From contig NZ_MSXW01000014.1 in NCBI RefSeq assembly GCF_001945445.1, positions 106,870-170,869 of the forward strand: 64,000 bases of DNA. The letters run 5' to 3'. The notes under the pieces are model-generated. The model had not been told where the DNA came from, made no database searches, and worked only from the letters and a program-made list of their open reading frames with translations. Of this stretch, positions 27,041 through 38,115 are shown piece by piece; the stretch's first letter is position 1; each line of letters begins with the position of its first letter. Source of the stretch: Pseudomonas sp. PA27(2017) (lineage in GTDB: Bacteria > Pseudomonadota > Gammaproteobacteria > Pseudomonadales > Pseudomonadaceae). Both the position numbers and the translations under genes were made by a program.

Positions 27041-27766
27041 ATGCGCATCTCACACAAAACCGCCGCTCTACTCGCCCTCCTGGCCTTCGCCGAGCACGCC
27101 AGCGCCCATGGTCTGTGGACCGAGCAGCGCCGCGGCAACATCGAAGCAGTCTATGGCCACGGCGCCGAAGACGACGCCTTCAAAGCCGAGAAAATCAGCC
27201 GGGCATGGGCCTTCGACGCTGCCGGCAAGAGCATTCCGGTGACCATCGAGCGCCTCGCCGACCACGCACGCCTCAAGCCCCTGAATGCACCAGCCTCGCT
27301 TGCCGTGGCCCTGGATAACGGCGCCTGGTCGAAGACTGCCGAAGGCAAGTGGATCAACCAGGGCCGCAGTCAGGTACCCGCCGCCGTGGAAGCCTTGCAC
27401 ACCTACAAATACAGCCTGTCGATCCTCCAGGCACATGCCCACCTGCCAGACCTCAAAGGGCTGCGCATGGTGATCGTGCCCCTGGCCGATCCTCTGGAGG
27501 TCGGCGTCGGCAAGCCGCTTCCCGTACGCGTGCTGATCGACGGCAAACCGGCCGCCGACGTGAAGCTGATCGGTGACTACCGCAGCGCGCCGGATACCAT
27601 CAGCGCCACCACCGACGCCAAGGGCGAAGCGCAGGTGACGGTACGCAACGAAGGCCTGAACGTGATCGCCGCCGAGGCCACCCAGGCGGTGAAAGGTGAT
27701 GCGGACATCGATAGCCGTGGCTATTTCACTTCGCTGACCTTTATCGGCCAGGGCCATCAGCACTGA
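27041..27766 (+). CDS. DUF4198 periplasmic protein
   Basis: The 241-aa product has a signal peptide (MRISHKTAALLALLAFAEHASA) so the mature protein would begin HGLWTEQ. DUF4198 proteins are periplasmic proteins linked to nickel, cobalt or zinc uptake and often begin with His after cleavage. Further His residues occur in AHAHLPDL and the C-terminal GHQH. It starts 14 bp after the receptor gene, so they share a transcript. Metal binding is inferred, not shown. Confidence 0.85.
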   Translation: MRISHKTAALLALLAFAEHASAHGLWTEQRRGNIEAVYGHGAEDDAFKAEKISRAWAFDAAGKSIPVTIERLADHARLKPLNAPASLAVALDNGAWSKTAEGKWINQGRSQVPAAVEALHTYKYSLSILQAHAHLPDLKGLRMVIVPLADPLEVGVGKPLPVRVLIDGKPAADVKLIGDYRSAPDTISATTDAKGEAQVTVRNEGLNVIAAEATQAVKGDADIDSRGYFTSLTFIGQGHQH

Positions 27767-27797
27767 GCCGCGTCGCGTCACCGACTTCGCGGATACT

Positions 27798-27825
27798 AAA
27801 AAGCCAGGGCCTATGCCCTGGCTTT
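27798..27825. terminator. Bidirectional terminator between DUF4198 gene and hisC
   Basis: AAAAGCCAGGGC and GCCCTGGCTTTT form a perfect 12-bp stem with a four-base loop. It has a U run on each strand and serves both converging genes. Confidence 0.88.
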
Positions 27826-27843
27826 TTCATGGACGGCTGACGC

Positions 27844-28896
27844 TCAGAGCGACACGAGTGCGTCGAGCAGCGCCTGGTTCTGCTCGGGCGAGCCGATGCT
27901 GATGCGCAGGAACTGGGCGATGCGTTCTTGCTTGAAGTGGCGCACGATCACGCCCTGTTCACGCAGCGAGGCGGCAATGCCGGCGGCGTCACGCTGCGGA
28001 TGACGGGCGAAGATGAAGTTGGCGGCTGACGGCAGCACCTCGAAGCCCAGAGCCTGCAGGCCGGCGACGACCTTTTCGCGGCTGTCGATCACTGCCGCGC
28101 AGGTTTGCTCGAAGTAGGCGCGATCCTCGAACGCAGCAGCAGCACCGGCGATAGCGATGCGGTCCAGCGGGTAGGAGTTGAAGCTGTTCTTGATCCGCTC
28201 CAACGCCTCGATCAGATCCTCGTGCCCCACCGCCAGGCCGACGCGCAGACCGGCCAGCGAGCGCGACTTGGACAACGTCTGGGTGACCAGCAGGTTAGGG
28301 TATTTGCTCACCAGACTGATCGCCGACTCGCCGCCGAAATCGATATAGGCCTCGTCCACCAGCACCACGCTGTCCGGGTTGGCCTGCAGCAGGCGCTCCA
28401 CCGCCTCCAGCGCCAACAGGCAACCGGTTGGCGCATTGGGGTTGGGGAAAATGATGCCGCCGTTGGGCCGCGCATAATCCTCGACGCGGATCTGGAACTG
28501 CTCGTCCAGGGCGATCGGCTCGGCCTGGATGCCGTACAACCCGCAGTAAACCGGATAAAAGCTGTAGCTGATATCGGGAAACAGCAGCGGCTTGCCGTGC
28601 TGGAACAGGCCATGGAAGGCATGGGCCAGTACTTCGTCGGAGCCATTGCCGACGAACACCTGGCTGCTCGGCACGCCGTAGTAGGCCGCCACCGCCTGCT
28701 TGAGGCGATCGCCGTTGGGATCGGGGTACAGGCGCAAGTCGTCGTTCAGCTCGGCCTGCATGGCGGCGATGGCTTTCGGCGACGGGCCGTAGGGGTTCTC
28801 GTTGGTGTTGAGCTTGACCAGCTTGGTCAGCTTCGGCTGCTCACCCGGCACATAAGGCACCAGGCTCTTGACGAAGGGGCTCCAGAATTTGCTCAT
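27844..28896 (-). CDS. hisC: Histidinol-phosphate aminotransferase
   Basis: The 350-aa PLP enzyme has [12 protein letters not shown] near the N-terminus and the PLP lysine in [14 protein letters not shown] (about residue 212). It converts imidazole acetol phosphate plus glutamate to histidinol phosphate. It is the last gene of murA-hisG-hisD-hisC on the minus strand. A bacterium may carry a second hisC; this copy is intact. Confidence 0.95.
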   Translation of the reverse strand: MSKFWSPFVKSLVPYVPGEQPKLTKLVKLNTNENPYGPSPKAIAAMQAELNDDLRLYPDPNGDRLKQAVAAYYGVPSSQVFVGNGSDEVLAHAFHGLFQHGKPLLFPDISYSFYPVYCGLYGIQAEPIALDEQFQIRVEDYARPNGGIIFPNPNAPTGCLLALEAVERLLQANPDSVVLVDEAYIDFGGESAISLVSKYPNLLVTQTLSKSRSLAGLRVGLAVGHEDLIEALERIKNSFNSYPLDRIAIAGAAAAFEDRAYFEQTCAAVIDSREKVVAGLQALGFEVLPSAANFIFARHPQRDAAGIAASLREQGVIVRHFKQERIAQFLRISIGSPEQNQALLDALVSL

Positions 28897-28934
28897 CTGC
28901 CCTTCTCTCCTCGAAATTGTTCAGACGACGTGAT

Positions 28935-28954
28935 GGACGACAAGAACGTCGTCC
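28935..28954. repeat. REP-like hairpin between hisD and hisC
   Basis: GGACGAC and GTCGTCC pair around AAGAAC, followed by ACCCTACG. The GTAGGGTGGACGAC... pattern is a common dispersed intergenic palindrome in pseudomonads. It may stabilise or attenuate the his transcript. Confidence 0.5.
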
Positions 28955-28970
28955 ACCCTACGATCAGCGA

Positions 28971-30281
28971 TCAGTTCTTGATGCGGTATTCGGCGCTACG
29001 AGCATGGGCGGTCAGCGACTCGCCGCGAGCGAGCACTGAAGCCACCTTGCCCAACTCGGAAGCACCGTCGGCCGAACAGTGGATGATCGACGAGCGCTTC
29101 TGGAAGTCGTAGACCCCCAGTGGCGACGAGAAGCGCGCAGTGCCGGATGTAGGCAACACATGGTTCGGCCCCGCGCAGTAATCGCCCAGCGCTTCGGCGG
29201 TATAACGGCCCATGAAGATCGCGCCGGCATGGCGGATCTGCGGCAGGTACTGCTCAGGGTTTTCAACCGAGAGTTCAAGGTGCTCGGGCGCAATACGGTT
29301 GGCCACTTCGATGGCCTGGGCCATGTCTTCGACCAGAATCAGCGCGCCGCGGCCTTCGATGGAGGTCCGGGCAATGGCCTCGCGCTCCAGGCTCGGCAGC
29401 AGTTTGGCGATGCTCTCTGCTACCTTGTCGAGAAACGCGGCGTCCGGGCTGACCAGGATCGACTGCGCGTCTTCGTCGTGTTCGGCCTGGGAGAACAGAT
29501 CCATGGCGATCCAGTCCGGGTCGGTCTGGCCATCGCAGACGACAAGAATTTCCGATGGCCCGGCGATCATGTCGATGCCGACCTTGCCGAACACGTGGCG
29601 CTTGGCGGTGGCCACGTAGATGTTGCCCGGCCCGACGATCTTGTCCACCGGCGGTACGCTCTCGGTACCGTAGGCCAGCGCGGCGACGGCCTGGGCGCCA
29701 CCGATGGTGAACACCCGGTCGACGCCGGCAATGGCAGCGGCGGCCAGTACGATCTCGTTGATCTCGCCACGCGGCGTTGGCACCACCATGACCACCTCGG
29801 GCACGCCAGCGACCTTGGCGGGAATGGCATTCATCAACACCGAGGATGGGTACGAGGCTTTGCCGCCAGGCACGTACAGGCCGGCACGATCGAGCGGCGT
29901 GACCTTCTGGCCCAGCACCGTGCCGTCGGCCTCGGTGTAGGTCCAGGAATCCTGTTTCTGCTTTTCGTGGTAGCTGCGCACCCGGGCGGCGGCGGTTTCC
30001 AGCGCCTGGCGCTGCTCGGCGGTAATGCGGGTGAGCGCCAGTTCCAGGCGCTCGCGCGGTAGAATCAGGTCGGCCATGGAGGCTACTTCAAGGGCATCGA
30101 AACGCTGGGTGAATTCGACCAGCGCGGCATCACCGCGCTCGCGCACCGCCTTGATGATATCCAGCACGCGCCCATTGACGCCGTCGTCGGAGACGCTTTC
30201 CCAGCTCAGCAGATGATCCAGATGCTGGGCGAAATCCGCGTCGGCAGCGTTGAGTCGGCGAATGGCAACTGGAGCGGTCAT
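28971..30281 (-). CDS. hisD: Histidinol dehydrogenase
   Basis: The 436-aa protein has the family signature region with [37 protein letters not shown] (zinc and base residues) and AGPSEILVV. It performs the final two oxidations of histidinol to histidine. It lies 74 bp upstream of hisC and 130 bp downstream of hisG. Confidence 0.97.
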   Translation of the reverse strand: MTAPVAIRRLNAADADFAQHLDHLLSWESVSDDGVNGRVLDIIKAVRERGDAALVEFTQRFDALEVASMADLILPRERLELALTRITAEQRQALETAAARVRSYHEKQKQDSWTYTEADGTVLGQKVTPLDRAGLYVPGGKASYPSSVLMNAIPAKVAGVPEVVMVVPTPRGEINEIVLAAAAIAGVDRVFTIGGAQAVAALAYGTESVPPVDKIVGPGNIYVATAKRHVFGKVGIDMIAGPSEILVVCDGQTDPDWIAMDLFSQAEHDEDAQSILVSPDAAFLDKVAESIAKLLPSLEREAIARTSIEGRGALILVEDMAQAIEVANRIAPEHLELSVENPEQYLPQIRHAGAIFMGRYTAEALGDYCAGPNHVLPTSGTARFSSPLGVYDFQKRSSIIHCSADGASELGKVASVLARGESLTAHARSAEYRIKN

Positions 30282-30411
30282 AGCTGAAGCCTCATCTGGA
30301 TGGCGGTATTCTCAGGCGCCGCTAGAGTAGCAAGCCCACCGTGCGGGCACCTGAGAATTTGGCAATGACACGGATAGGACGTGCGTGGCTGCTAGGCCAC
30401 GCGAGAGAGGG

Positions 30412-31047
30412 TCAATGCGGATGATGGCTCTCGACCGCTTCACGCAGCGTGTCGATCAGAGCCTGGACGCGGCCGTGCTGCATCTTCATGGACGCTTTGT
30501 TGACGATCAGGCGCGAGCTGATGTGGGCGATCAGTTCCTGAGCTTCCAGGCCGTTGGCCTTGAGCGTGTTACCGGTGTCGACCACGTCGATGATCTTGTC
30601 GGCCAGACCCACCAGAGGCCCCAGCTCCATGGAGCCGTACAGCTTGATGATGTCGACCTGGCGGCCCTGTTCGGCATAGTAGCGCTTGGCGACGTTGACG
30701 AACTTGGTGGCCACGCGCAGCCGGCCTTTCGGCTCGGGCGCCCCCACCGCACCGGCGGTCATCAGCTTGCAGCGCGCGATACGCAGGTCCAGTGGCTCGT
30801 AGAGCCCCTGGCCACCGTATTCGAGCAGCACGTCCTTGCCGGCTACGCCGAGGTCGGCAGCACCATGCTCGACGTAGGTCGGCACATCGGTGGCACGCAC
30901 GATCAGCAGGCGCACATCGTCCTGGGTGGTCGGGATGATCAGCTTGCGGCTCTTGTCCGGATTCTCGGTCGGCACGATGCCTGCCGCCGCGAGCAGCGGC
31001 AGGGTGTCGTCGAGAATACGGCCTTTGGACAGGGCAATGGTCAGCAT
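30412..31047 (-). CDS. hisG: ATP phosphoribosyltransferase, short form
   Basis: The 211-aa product is HisG-short, which needs the HisZ regulatory subunit (not in this window). [19 protein letters not shown] gives the correct start at 31047, 4 bp after murA; an upstream in-frame start would overlap murA. It makes phosphoribosyl-ATP, the committed step of histidine synthesis. [20 protein letters not shown] is the PRPP-binding region. Confidence 0.96.
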   Translation of the reverse strand: MLTIALSKGRILDDTLPLLAAAGIVPTENPDKSRKLIIPTTQDDVRLLIVRATDVPTYVEHGAADLGVAGKDVLLEYGGQGLYEPLDLRIARCKLMTAGAVGAPEPKGRLRVATKFVNVAKRYYAEQGRQVDIIKLYGSMELGPLVGLADKIIDVVDTGNTLKANGLEAQELIAHISSRLIVNKASMKMQHGRVQALIDTLREAVESHHPH

Positions 31048-31051
31048 GTGG

Positions 31052-32332
<1,281 letters not shown>

Positions 32333-32572
32333 TCAGGAACGCGCGGCCCAGTCGGCACGGCTGAAGAATTTCATGCTCACGGCGTGGATGCTGCCATCGG
32401 CGATCCAGGGGTTGAGGTGAGCGTAGATCTGTTGCTGACGCTTGACCGGGCTGAGGCCGGCCAACTCGTCGCTGATCAGGTTGAGCTGGAAGTTGCAGCC
32501 TTCGCCGTCGACCTCTACCTGAACATCCGGCAATTTGGTCTCCAAGAAACTTTTTACCTCAAGGGCCTGCAT
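32333..32572 (-). CDS. ibaG: BolA/IbaG-family protein
   Basis: The 79-aa protein begins MQALEVKSFLETKLPDVQVEV at ATG 32572, with GAGG upstream; a TTG two codons earlier is not needed. The BolA-like fold is shown by VEVDGEGCNFQLNLIS and RQQQIYAHLNPWI. IbaG/BolA proteins bind [2Fe-2S] clusters with monothiol glutaredoxins. The gene beside murA is the IbaG type. Confidence 0.9.
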   Translation of the reverse strand: MQALEVKSFLETKLPDVQVEVDGEGCNFQLNLISDELAGLSPVKRQQQIYAHLNPWIADGSIHAVSMKFFSRADWAARS

Positions 32573-32711
32573 GCTCAACCTCGATCAACGTATCCAATAT
32601 GCGTGGACGTCGCCTGGCGACGCCTGTGAAAGCAGACCATGTCCGGACAGCGGGACGCGCCTGGCAGCGTCATTCGGTGATGACCGGCAGACATGGGGCC
32701 GGCATCATACC

Positions 32712-32734
32712 AAAAAATCGCCAGCGGCGATTTT
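32712..32734 (-). terminator. Terminator of the mla operon
   Basis: AAAATCGCC and GGCGATTTT pair in nine bp around a three-base loop; on the minus strand the stem is followed by a run of T. It lies 37 bp after mlaB. Confidence 0.8.
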
Positions 32735-32770
32735 CCACTTCAGCCGGCGGCGCGCCTGGTAGCCAAGCGC

Positions 32771-33079
32771 TCAGGCCGACATCGGCAGCACGTGCTGCAG
32801 CTCGCAAACCTTGGCGATTCCGCCCATATCCTGGGGCAGCGCCCGCACGCTCAGTTGCTTGCCAGCAGTGCGCGCATCGCGCATGTAGCACAGCAGCAGC
32901 GACAGGCCGACGCTGCTGGATTTCTCGACGGCCGAGCAGTCGATCACGCAAGCCGCCGCCTGAGTGGCACGGATCAGCCGCCCGCCCTGCTCACGCAGGG
33001 CCGGGCCACTCTGGTGGTCGAGCACGCCGGAGAGTGCGAACACGCCCGGCGCCTGCTCGACGATGGCCGCTGAACTCAC
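32771..33079 (-). CDS. mlaB: STAS-domain protein MlaB
   Basis: The 102-aa single STAS domain includes VIDCSAVEKSSSVGLSLLL, the phosphorylation-loop region. It starts at GTG 33079, which overlaps the mlaC stop by four bases. MlaB binds the MlaF ATPase and is needed for activity of the MlaFEDB complex. Confidence 0.88.
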   Translation of the reverse strand: MSSAAIVEQAPGVFALSGVLDHQSGPALREQGGRLIRATQAAACVIDCSAVEKSSSVGLSLLLCYMRDARTAGKQLSVRALPQDMGGIAKVCELQHVLPMSA

Positions 33080-33711
33080 GACGTCCCCCGAGCTTGGCGG
33101 GCCCTGGCGACGGTGTCGGCCCAGCTGTCGATGACCTTGTCGAGATCGTTGCGGTTGCTCTGCATCGACTGGGCGAACTGATCGCGGAACAGCTTGCCGA
33201 CGTTGATGCCGTTGATCACCACGTTACGCAGCTTCCAGGTTCCGTCCATGGCGACCATGGTGTAGGACAGCGGGTACACGGTGCCCTTGCCGTCACGGAT
33301 CTCCATGTTCACCGAAGTCCGTTGCGAGTCCTGCTTGCCGGAAGCCGGGATCACGCGAATGTCCTGGTTGTTGTATTCCAGCAGCGCGTTGCCGTAGAAC
33401 TGCATCAGGCTGCGCTTGAAGTTTTCCTGGAAGCGCGTCATCTGCTCGGGCGTGGCTTCGCGGGAGTAGCGCACGGTCATCACGCTGCGCGAAATGCCGT
33501 CGACATCAACCACTGGGCCGAGAATCTCGTTGAGCGAGTTGTAGAAGGCCTCGGGATTCTGGCGGTACTCATCCTTGTTGGCTTTCAGATCAGCCAGCAG
33601 GGTGTCGGTGGTTTTCTGCACCACTTCGTGGGCAGCAGGCGCAGCCATGGCCATCAATGGCAGGGTGGCCAGCAGAGCGACAAGGCTGTTGCGCAGGGTC
33701 TTGATCATCAT
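33076..33711 (-). CDS. mlaC: Periplasmic phospholipid-binding protein MlaC
   Basis: The 211-aa Ttg2D/MlaC protein has a signal peptide (MMIKTLRNSLVALLATLPLMAMA) and the family's NEILGPVVDVDGISRSVM region. I chose ATG 33711, preceded by GAGG; an ATG four codons upstream (33723) overlaps the mlaD stop and is possible. MlaC shuttles phospholipids between MlaA in the outer membrane and MlaD. Confidence 0.93.
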   Translation of the reverse strand: MMIKTLRNSLVALLATLPLMAMAAPAAHEVVQKTTDTLLADLKANKDEYRQNPEAFYNSLNEILGPVVDVDGISRSVMTVRYSREATPEQMTRFQENFKRSLMQFYGNALLEYNNQDIRVIPASGKQDSQRTSVNMEIRDGKGTVYPLSYTMVAMDGTWKLRNVVINGINVGKLFRDQFAQSMQSNRNDLDKVIDSWADTVARARQARGTS

Positions 33712-33719
33712 CGGGTACC

Positions 33720-34193
33720 TCATTGGCTTTCCTGGTCACGGTTCACCGAATTGAGCAAGAACTTGCCAATCAGGTCTTCCAGCACCAGGGAAGATTGGGT
33801 GTCGTGGATGGTTCCGCCATCGGCCAGCAACTCTTCGTCGCCGCCCACGCTGATACCCACGTACTTTTCACCGAGCAGACCAGCGGTCAGGATCGATGCG
33901 GTGGAGTCCACCGGAAGATTGTCGACAGCGCTGTCGAGTTCCATCGTTACGCGCCCGGTGTAGCTGTCGCGGTCCAGATCGATGGCGGTGACGCGACCGA
34001 TATTGACCCCCGCCATGGTCACCTTGGCGCGTACGGTAAGGCCGGCAATGTTGTCGAAATGCGCGTAAACCTTGTAAGTGTCGACGTTGCTACCCGGCGC
34101 CAGACCGCTGACTCGCAGAGCCAGCAGCAGCAGGGCCAGCAGGCCGGCGAGCAGGAACAGGCCGACACCGATTTCCATCGTGCGGTTTTGCAT
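33720..34193 (-). CDS. mlaD: MCE-domain lipid-binding protein MlaD
   Basis: The 157-aa product has one N-terminal membrane helix (IGVGLFLLAGLLALLLLAL) and a single MCE domain with YFDNIAGLTVRAKVTMAGVNIG-type motif (here AHFDNIAGL). It forms the hexameric periplasmic ring of the MlaFEDB complex. Its start overlaps the mlaE stop by one base. Confidence 0.95.
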   Translation of the reverse strand: MQNRTMEIGVGLFLLAGLLALLLLALRVSGLAPGSNVDTYKVYAHFDNIAGLTVRAKVTMAGVNIGRVTAIDLDRDSYTGRVTMELDSAVDNLPVDSTASILTAGLLGEKYVGISVGGDEELLADGGTIHDTQSSLVLEDLIGKFLLNSVNRDQESQ

Positions 34194-34990
34194 CAGAAAT
34201 CTCCAAACATCAAAGCGGTCAGAATGAAGTCCAGCCCCAGTACGGCCAGCGAGGCATACACCACCGTGCGGGTGGTCGCACGGCTGATGCCTTCGGAAGT
34301 GGGTTCGCAGTCATAGCCCTGGAACACGGCGATCCAGGTCACCACGAAGGCGAAGACCAGGCTCTTGATCACGCCGTTGAGCACGTCTTCGCGGAACGAA
34401 ACACTGTTTTGCATGTTGGCCCAGAACGAGCCTTCGTAGACACCCAGCCAGTCGACGGCGACCATCGCGCCGCCCCAGATGCCGACCACGCTGAAGATCA
34501 TCGCCAGCAGCGGCATGGAAATGAACCCGGCCCACAGGCGCGGCGCGACGATGTGCTTGAGCGGGTCGACGCCGATCATCGCCAGGCTCGACAGCTGCTC
34601 GGTGGATTTCATGTTGCCGATCTCGGCGGTCAACGCCGAGCCGGCACGCCCGGCGAACAGCAGCGCGGTCACTACCGGCCCAAGCTCGCGCAGCAGCGTC
34701 AGGGCGACCATCTGCCCCACCGCCTGTTCGGAACCGTACTTGGCCAGAATGCTGAAGCCCTGCAGCGACAGCACCATGCCGATGAACACACCCGATACCA
34801 CGATGATCGCCAGGGACAGCACACCCACCGAATACAGCTGCTTGATCAACAACTGCAGGCCATTGCCCGAGGTGCCGCGGCCGAACAGCGCGCGCAGTAG
34901 AAAGATCGTCGAACGCCCGAGCGCGGCGACCACATCGATACCCGCCCGCCCGAACAGGCGAACGCGTTCGAGTGAAGATGTCCTGCGCAT
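34193..34990 (-). CDS. mlaE: Phospholipid ABC permease MlaE
   Basis: The 265-aa permease of the MlaE/TRIC family carries about five hydrophobic segments, with [19 protein letters not shown] and [24 protein letters not shown], the most conserved part of the family. It carries phospholipid across the inner membrane with MlaF. It overlaps both neighbours by one base. Confidence 0.95.
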   Translation of the reverse strand: MRRTSSLERVRLFGRAGIDVVAALGRSTIFLLRALFGRGTSGNGLQLLIKQLYSVGVLSLAIIVVSGVFIGMVLSLQGFSILAKYGSEQAVGQMVALTLLRELGPVVTALLFAGRAGSALTAEIGNMKSTEQLSSLAMIGVDPLKHIVAPRLWAGFISMPLLAMIFSVVGIWGGAMVAVDWLGVYEGSFWANMQNSVSFREDVLNGVIKSLVFAFVVTWIAVFQGYDCEPTSEGISRATTRTVVYASLAVLGLDFILTALMFGDF

Positions 34991-35799
34991 CAGCGCCCTC
35001 CCAGTAGATCGTCGTGGTAATTCGGCGCTTGGAAATGGAAGGGAACCGGGCCGTCTGGCGTTCCCTGCATGAATTGACGTACCCGTGGATTATCCGAGTC
35101 ACGCAGCTCGGCCGGCGTTCCCTGGCCCAGCACCTGACTGTCGCCGACCACGTAGATGTAGTCGGCGATGCTGGCCGTTTCGGCCAGATCATGGGACACC
35201 ACGATGCTGGTGATCCCCAGCGCATCGTTGAGCAGACGAATCAGCCGAACCAGCACGCCCATGGCGATCGGATCCTGGCCGACGAACGGCTCGTCGTACA
35301 TGAGAATCTGCGGATCCAGAGCGATTGCCCGCGCCAGCGCCACGCGACGCTTCATGCCACCGGATAGCTCATCAGGCATCAGCTCGATGGCGCCGCGCAA
35401 GCCGACGGCCTGCAGCTTCATCAGAACAATGTCACGAATCATTTCTTCGGGCAGCTGGGTGTGCACACGCAGCGGAAAGGCCACGTTCTCGAACACGTCG
35501 AGGTCCGTGAACAGCGCGCCGCTCTGGAACAGCACGCCCATCTGCTTGCGCATATCGAACAGCTCGCTGCGCGACAGGTCGGGCAGGTTCAGGTCATTGA
35601 CCCGAATCTCGCCAGCGCTCGGGCGCAGCTCGGCCGCGATCAGGCGCAACAGCGTGGTCTTGCCACAGCCGGACGGCCCCATGATCCCGGTGACCTTGCC
35701 ACGCGGGATGCAGATATCGACGTTCTTGAAGATGTGTCGCTCGCCGCGCTGAAAACTTACGTTCTTAAGCTCGACCGCGTACTGATTTTCCGCGCTCAT
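34990..35799 (-). CDS. mlaF: Phospholipid ABC ATPase MlaF
   Basis: The 269-aa ATPase has Walker [10 protein letters not shown] (about residues 41-49), signature LSGGMKRRV and Walker [14 protein letters not shown]. It is the first gene of mlaFEDCB and drives lipid asymmetry maintenance. In P. putida the orthologue (Ttg2A) affects solvent tolerance. Confidence 0.95.
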   Translation of the reverse strand: MSAENQYAVELKNVSFQRGERHIFKNVDICIPRGKVTGIMGPSGCGKTTLLRLIAAELRPSAGEIRVNDLNLPDLSRSELFDMRKQMGVLFQSGALFTDLDVFENVAFPLRVHTQLPEEMIRDIVLMKLQAVGLRGAIELMPDELSGGMKRRVALARAIALDPQILMYDEPFVGQDPIAMGVLVRLIRLLNDALGITSIVVSHDLAETASIADYIYVVGDSQVLGQGTPAELRDSDNPRVRQFMQGTPDGPVPFHFQAPNYHDDLLGGR

Positions 35800-35884
35800 C
35801 GGAACTCCATTGCGTACTGCCTTCCTAATCAGACGCCCGGGATCGGGACAAGGGCACTCCGTTCGCCCCTAGAAAAGGCTGCGG

Positions 35885-35913
35885 ACTATAGCATTTGCGC
35901 ATTTGCCCGCCAA
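35885..35913 (-). promoter_or_regulatory. Predicted sigma-70 promoter of the mla operon
   Basis: On the minus strand TTGGCG (35913-35908) and TATAGT (35890-35885) are separated by exactly 17 bp, 86 bp upstream of mlaF. Both hexamers match consensus well. Confidence 0.65.
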
Positions 35914-36000
35914 AGCTGGGCCGCACCAGCGTTCAGGGTTGTGACAGCTTTGCCATTTACCGGTTGCTGCATGAATGATGAGTCCACAGGGCTTTCCCGC

Positions 36001-36006
36001 TATAAT
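36001..36006 (+). promoter_or_regulatory. Candidate -10 element of kdsD
   Basis: A perfect TATAAT lies 35 bp before the kdsD start. No good -35 is at the right spacing. Confidence 0.4.
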
Positions 36007-36040
36007 CCCCGTCTTTTTCGTCGAGCAGTCCAAGCCGAGC

Positions 36041-37015
36041 ATGAACCAGACCCGCGACCTGATTGATTCCGCACAGCGCACCATTCGCCTCGAGATCGAG
36101 GCGGTGCAAGAGCTGCTGCCTCGTATCGACGCCAATTTCGTCAAGGCTTGCGAGCTGATCCTGGCCAGCAAGGGCCGCGTGGTCGTGGTGGGCATGGGCA
36201 AGTCCGGGCATATCGGCAACAAGATCGCCGCGACCCTGGCCAGCACCGGCACCACGGCGTTCTTCGTGCACCCGGCCGAGGCCAGCCATGGCGACATGGG
36301 CATGATCACCCGTGACGACGTGGTGCTGGCGCTCTCCAATTCGGGCTCCACCGCGGAAATCGTCACCCTGCTGCCGCTGATCAAGCGCCTGGGCATCACC
36401 CTGATCAGCATGACCGGCAATCCCGAGTCGCCACTGTCGAAGGCCGCTGAAGTCAATCTCGACACCCGCGTGGCTAAGGAAGCCTGCCCGCTCAACCTGG
36501 CGCCGACCTCCTCCACCACCGCCTCGCTGGTGCTGGGCGATGCATTGGCCATCGCCCTGCTGGAAGCCCGCGGTTTCACGGCCGAGGATTTCGCCTTCTC
36601 CCACCCCGGTGGTGCTCTGGGTCGCCGCCTGCTGCTCAAGGTGGAGAACGTCATGCATGCCGGGGACAGCCTGCCTCAGGTCAAGCGCGGCACCAGCCTG
36701 CGCGATGCCCTGCTGGAAATGACTCAGAAAGGCCTGGGCATGACCGCCGTTCTGGAAAGCGACGGTCGACTGGCCGGCATCTTCACTGACGGCGACTTGC
36801 GTCGCGCCCTGGACAAAGGCATCGACGTACGCGATGCCCGCATCGACGACGTCATGACCCCCCATGGCAAGACCGCCCGGGCCGACATGCTTGCCGCCGA
36901 GGCCCTGAAGATCATGGAAGACAACAAGATCAGCGCTCTGATCGTGGTCGATACGAACCATCGTCCGATCGGCGCCTTCAACCTGGGCGACCTGCTGCGC
37001 GCGGGGGTAATGTGA
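36041..37015 (+). CDS. kdsD: D-arabinose-5-phosphate isomerase
   Basis: The 324-aa product has an N-terminal sugar isomerase (SIS) domain with GMGKSGHIGNKIAATLASTG (about residues 49-68) and two CBS domains (about 205-320). It starts at ATG 36041 (MNQTRDLIDSAQRTI). It converts ribulose 5-phosphate to arabinose 5-phosphate for Kdo of LPS. It opens the kdsDC-lptCAB run. Confidence 0.96.
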   Translation: MNQTRDLIDSAQRTIRLEIEAVQELLPRIDANFVKACELILASKGRVVVVGMGKSGHIGNKIAATLASTGTTAFFVHPAEASHGDMGMITRDDVVLALSNSGSTAEIVTLLPLIKRLGITLISMTGNPESPLSKAAEVNLDTRVAKEACPLNLAPTSSTTASLVLGDALAIALLEARGFTAEDFAFSHPGGALGRRLLLKVENVMHAGDSLPQVKRGTSLRDALLEMTQKGLGMTAVLESDGRLAGIFTDGDLRRALDKGIDVRDARIDDVMTPHGKTARADMLAAEALKIMEDNKISALIVVDTNHRPIGAFNLGDLLRAGVM

Positions 37016-37536
37016 TGAACGATCTACTGCAACGCACCCACGCCATCAAACTGGCGATCTTCGACGTCGACGGCGTGCTGACCGATGGCAAGCTGTATTT
37101 CCTGGTCGACGGTAGCGAATTCAAGACTTTCAACACGCTCGACGGCCAGGGCATCAAGATGCTCATCAACTCCGGCGTACGCACTGCCATCATCAGCGGT
37201 CGCAAAACGCCGGTGGTCGAGCGCCGCGCCCAGAACCTCGGCATCCAGCACTTGTACCAGGGCCGCGAGGACAAGCTCGACGTCCTCGACGAGCTGCTCG
37301 GCGAACTGGGCCTGAGTTACGAGCAGGTGGCCTACCTGGGCGATGACCTGCCTGACCTGCCGGTGATTCGCCGCGTCGGCCTGGGCATGGCCGTGGCCAG
37401 CGCCAACGACTTCGTGCGCCAGCACGCCCACGGCGTGACCCAAGCACGGGGCGGCGAAGGCGCTGCTCGTGAATTCTGTGAACTGATCATGCGCGGACAG
37501 GGCACGCTTGACGCCGCCCAATCCGTCTACCTGTAG
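37015..37536 (+). CDS. kdsC: 3-deoxy-manno-octulosonate-8-phosphatase
   Basis: The 173-aa HAD-superfamily tetrameric phosphatase has the motif IFDVDGVLTDGKLY near the N-terminus and LGDDLPDLPVIRRVG late. The ATG at 37015 shares its first base with the kdsD stop; a GTG one codon upstream is also possible. It releases phosphate from Kdo 8-phosphate. It overlaps kdsD by one base. Confidence 0.96.
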   Translation: MNDLLQRTHAIKLAIFDVDGVLTDGKLYFLVDGSEFKTFNTLDGQGIKMLINSGVRTAIISGRKTPVVERRAQNLGIQHLYQGREDKLDVLDELLGELGLSYEQVAYLGDDLPDLPVIRRVGLGMAVASANDFVRQHAHGVTQARGGEGAAREFCELIMRGQGTLDAAQSVYL

Positions 37537-37545
37537 GGCTCGCCG

Positions 37546-38115
37546 ATGCTGCGCAAATTCCTCACTCCCGTCCTGCTGACCTTCGGCGCACTGCTGGTGG
37601 TGGCGGCTGGCTACTGGAACATCAACCCGGACAGCTTCTCCAGCGCGCCGCAGCACACTGGGCCGGAAAACCCCATCGATTTCTATGCGATCAACGCGCG
37701 CAGCGTGCAGTATCTGCCCGACGGTCGCGTCCAGAACGACATGACCAGCGAAAAACTCGAGCACGTGCAGAGCACCGACACCACGCTGCTGACTGAACCG
37801 CGCATGAACCTGTTCCGCGGCACCGAGCTGCCCTGGAAGGTACGTAGCGCCCGTGGCGAAGTCGGCCCCGACGGCAACGAAGTCGAACTGATCGATCAGG
37901 TGCGCGTCGAGCGTACGGACGAAAAGGGCCGCCCCACTATACTCACCACCAGCCGCCTGACCGTATTCCCGCAGAAGGAATATGCGCAGACCCAGCAAGC
38001 CGTTAGAATCGACGCGGCCAATGGGGTGACCACGGCACAAGGAATGAAAGCGTACTTGAATGACGGCAGGATGATCCTGCAGTCCAACGTAAGAGGCCAG
38101 CATGAGGTTCGTTAA
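37546..38115 (+). CDS. lptC: LPS export protein LptC
   Basis: The 189-aa protein has one N-terminal membrane anchor (LLTFGALLVVAAGYW) and a periplasmic beta-jellyroll domain with NPIDFYAINARSVQYLPDG. LptC links the LptBFG transporter with the periplasmic LptA bridge. Its end overlaps lptA by 14 bp. Confidence 0.94.
   Translation: MLRKFLTPVLLTFGALLVVAAGYWNINPDSFSSAPQHTGPENPIDFYAINARSVQYLPDGRVQNDMTSEKLEHVQSTDTTLLTEPRMNLFRGTELPWKVRSARGEVGPDGNEVELIDQVRVERTDEKGRPTILTTSRLTVFPQKEYAQTQQAVRIDAANGVTTAQGMKAYLNDGRMILQSNVRGQHEVR

Noticed and set aside
36001..36006. A complete sigma-70 promoter for kdsD
   Set aside because: The -10 is perfect but no -35 lies at 16-18 bp, so only the -10 is listed.
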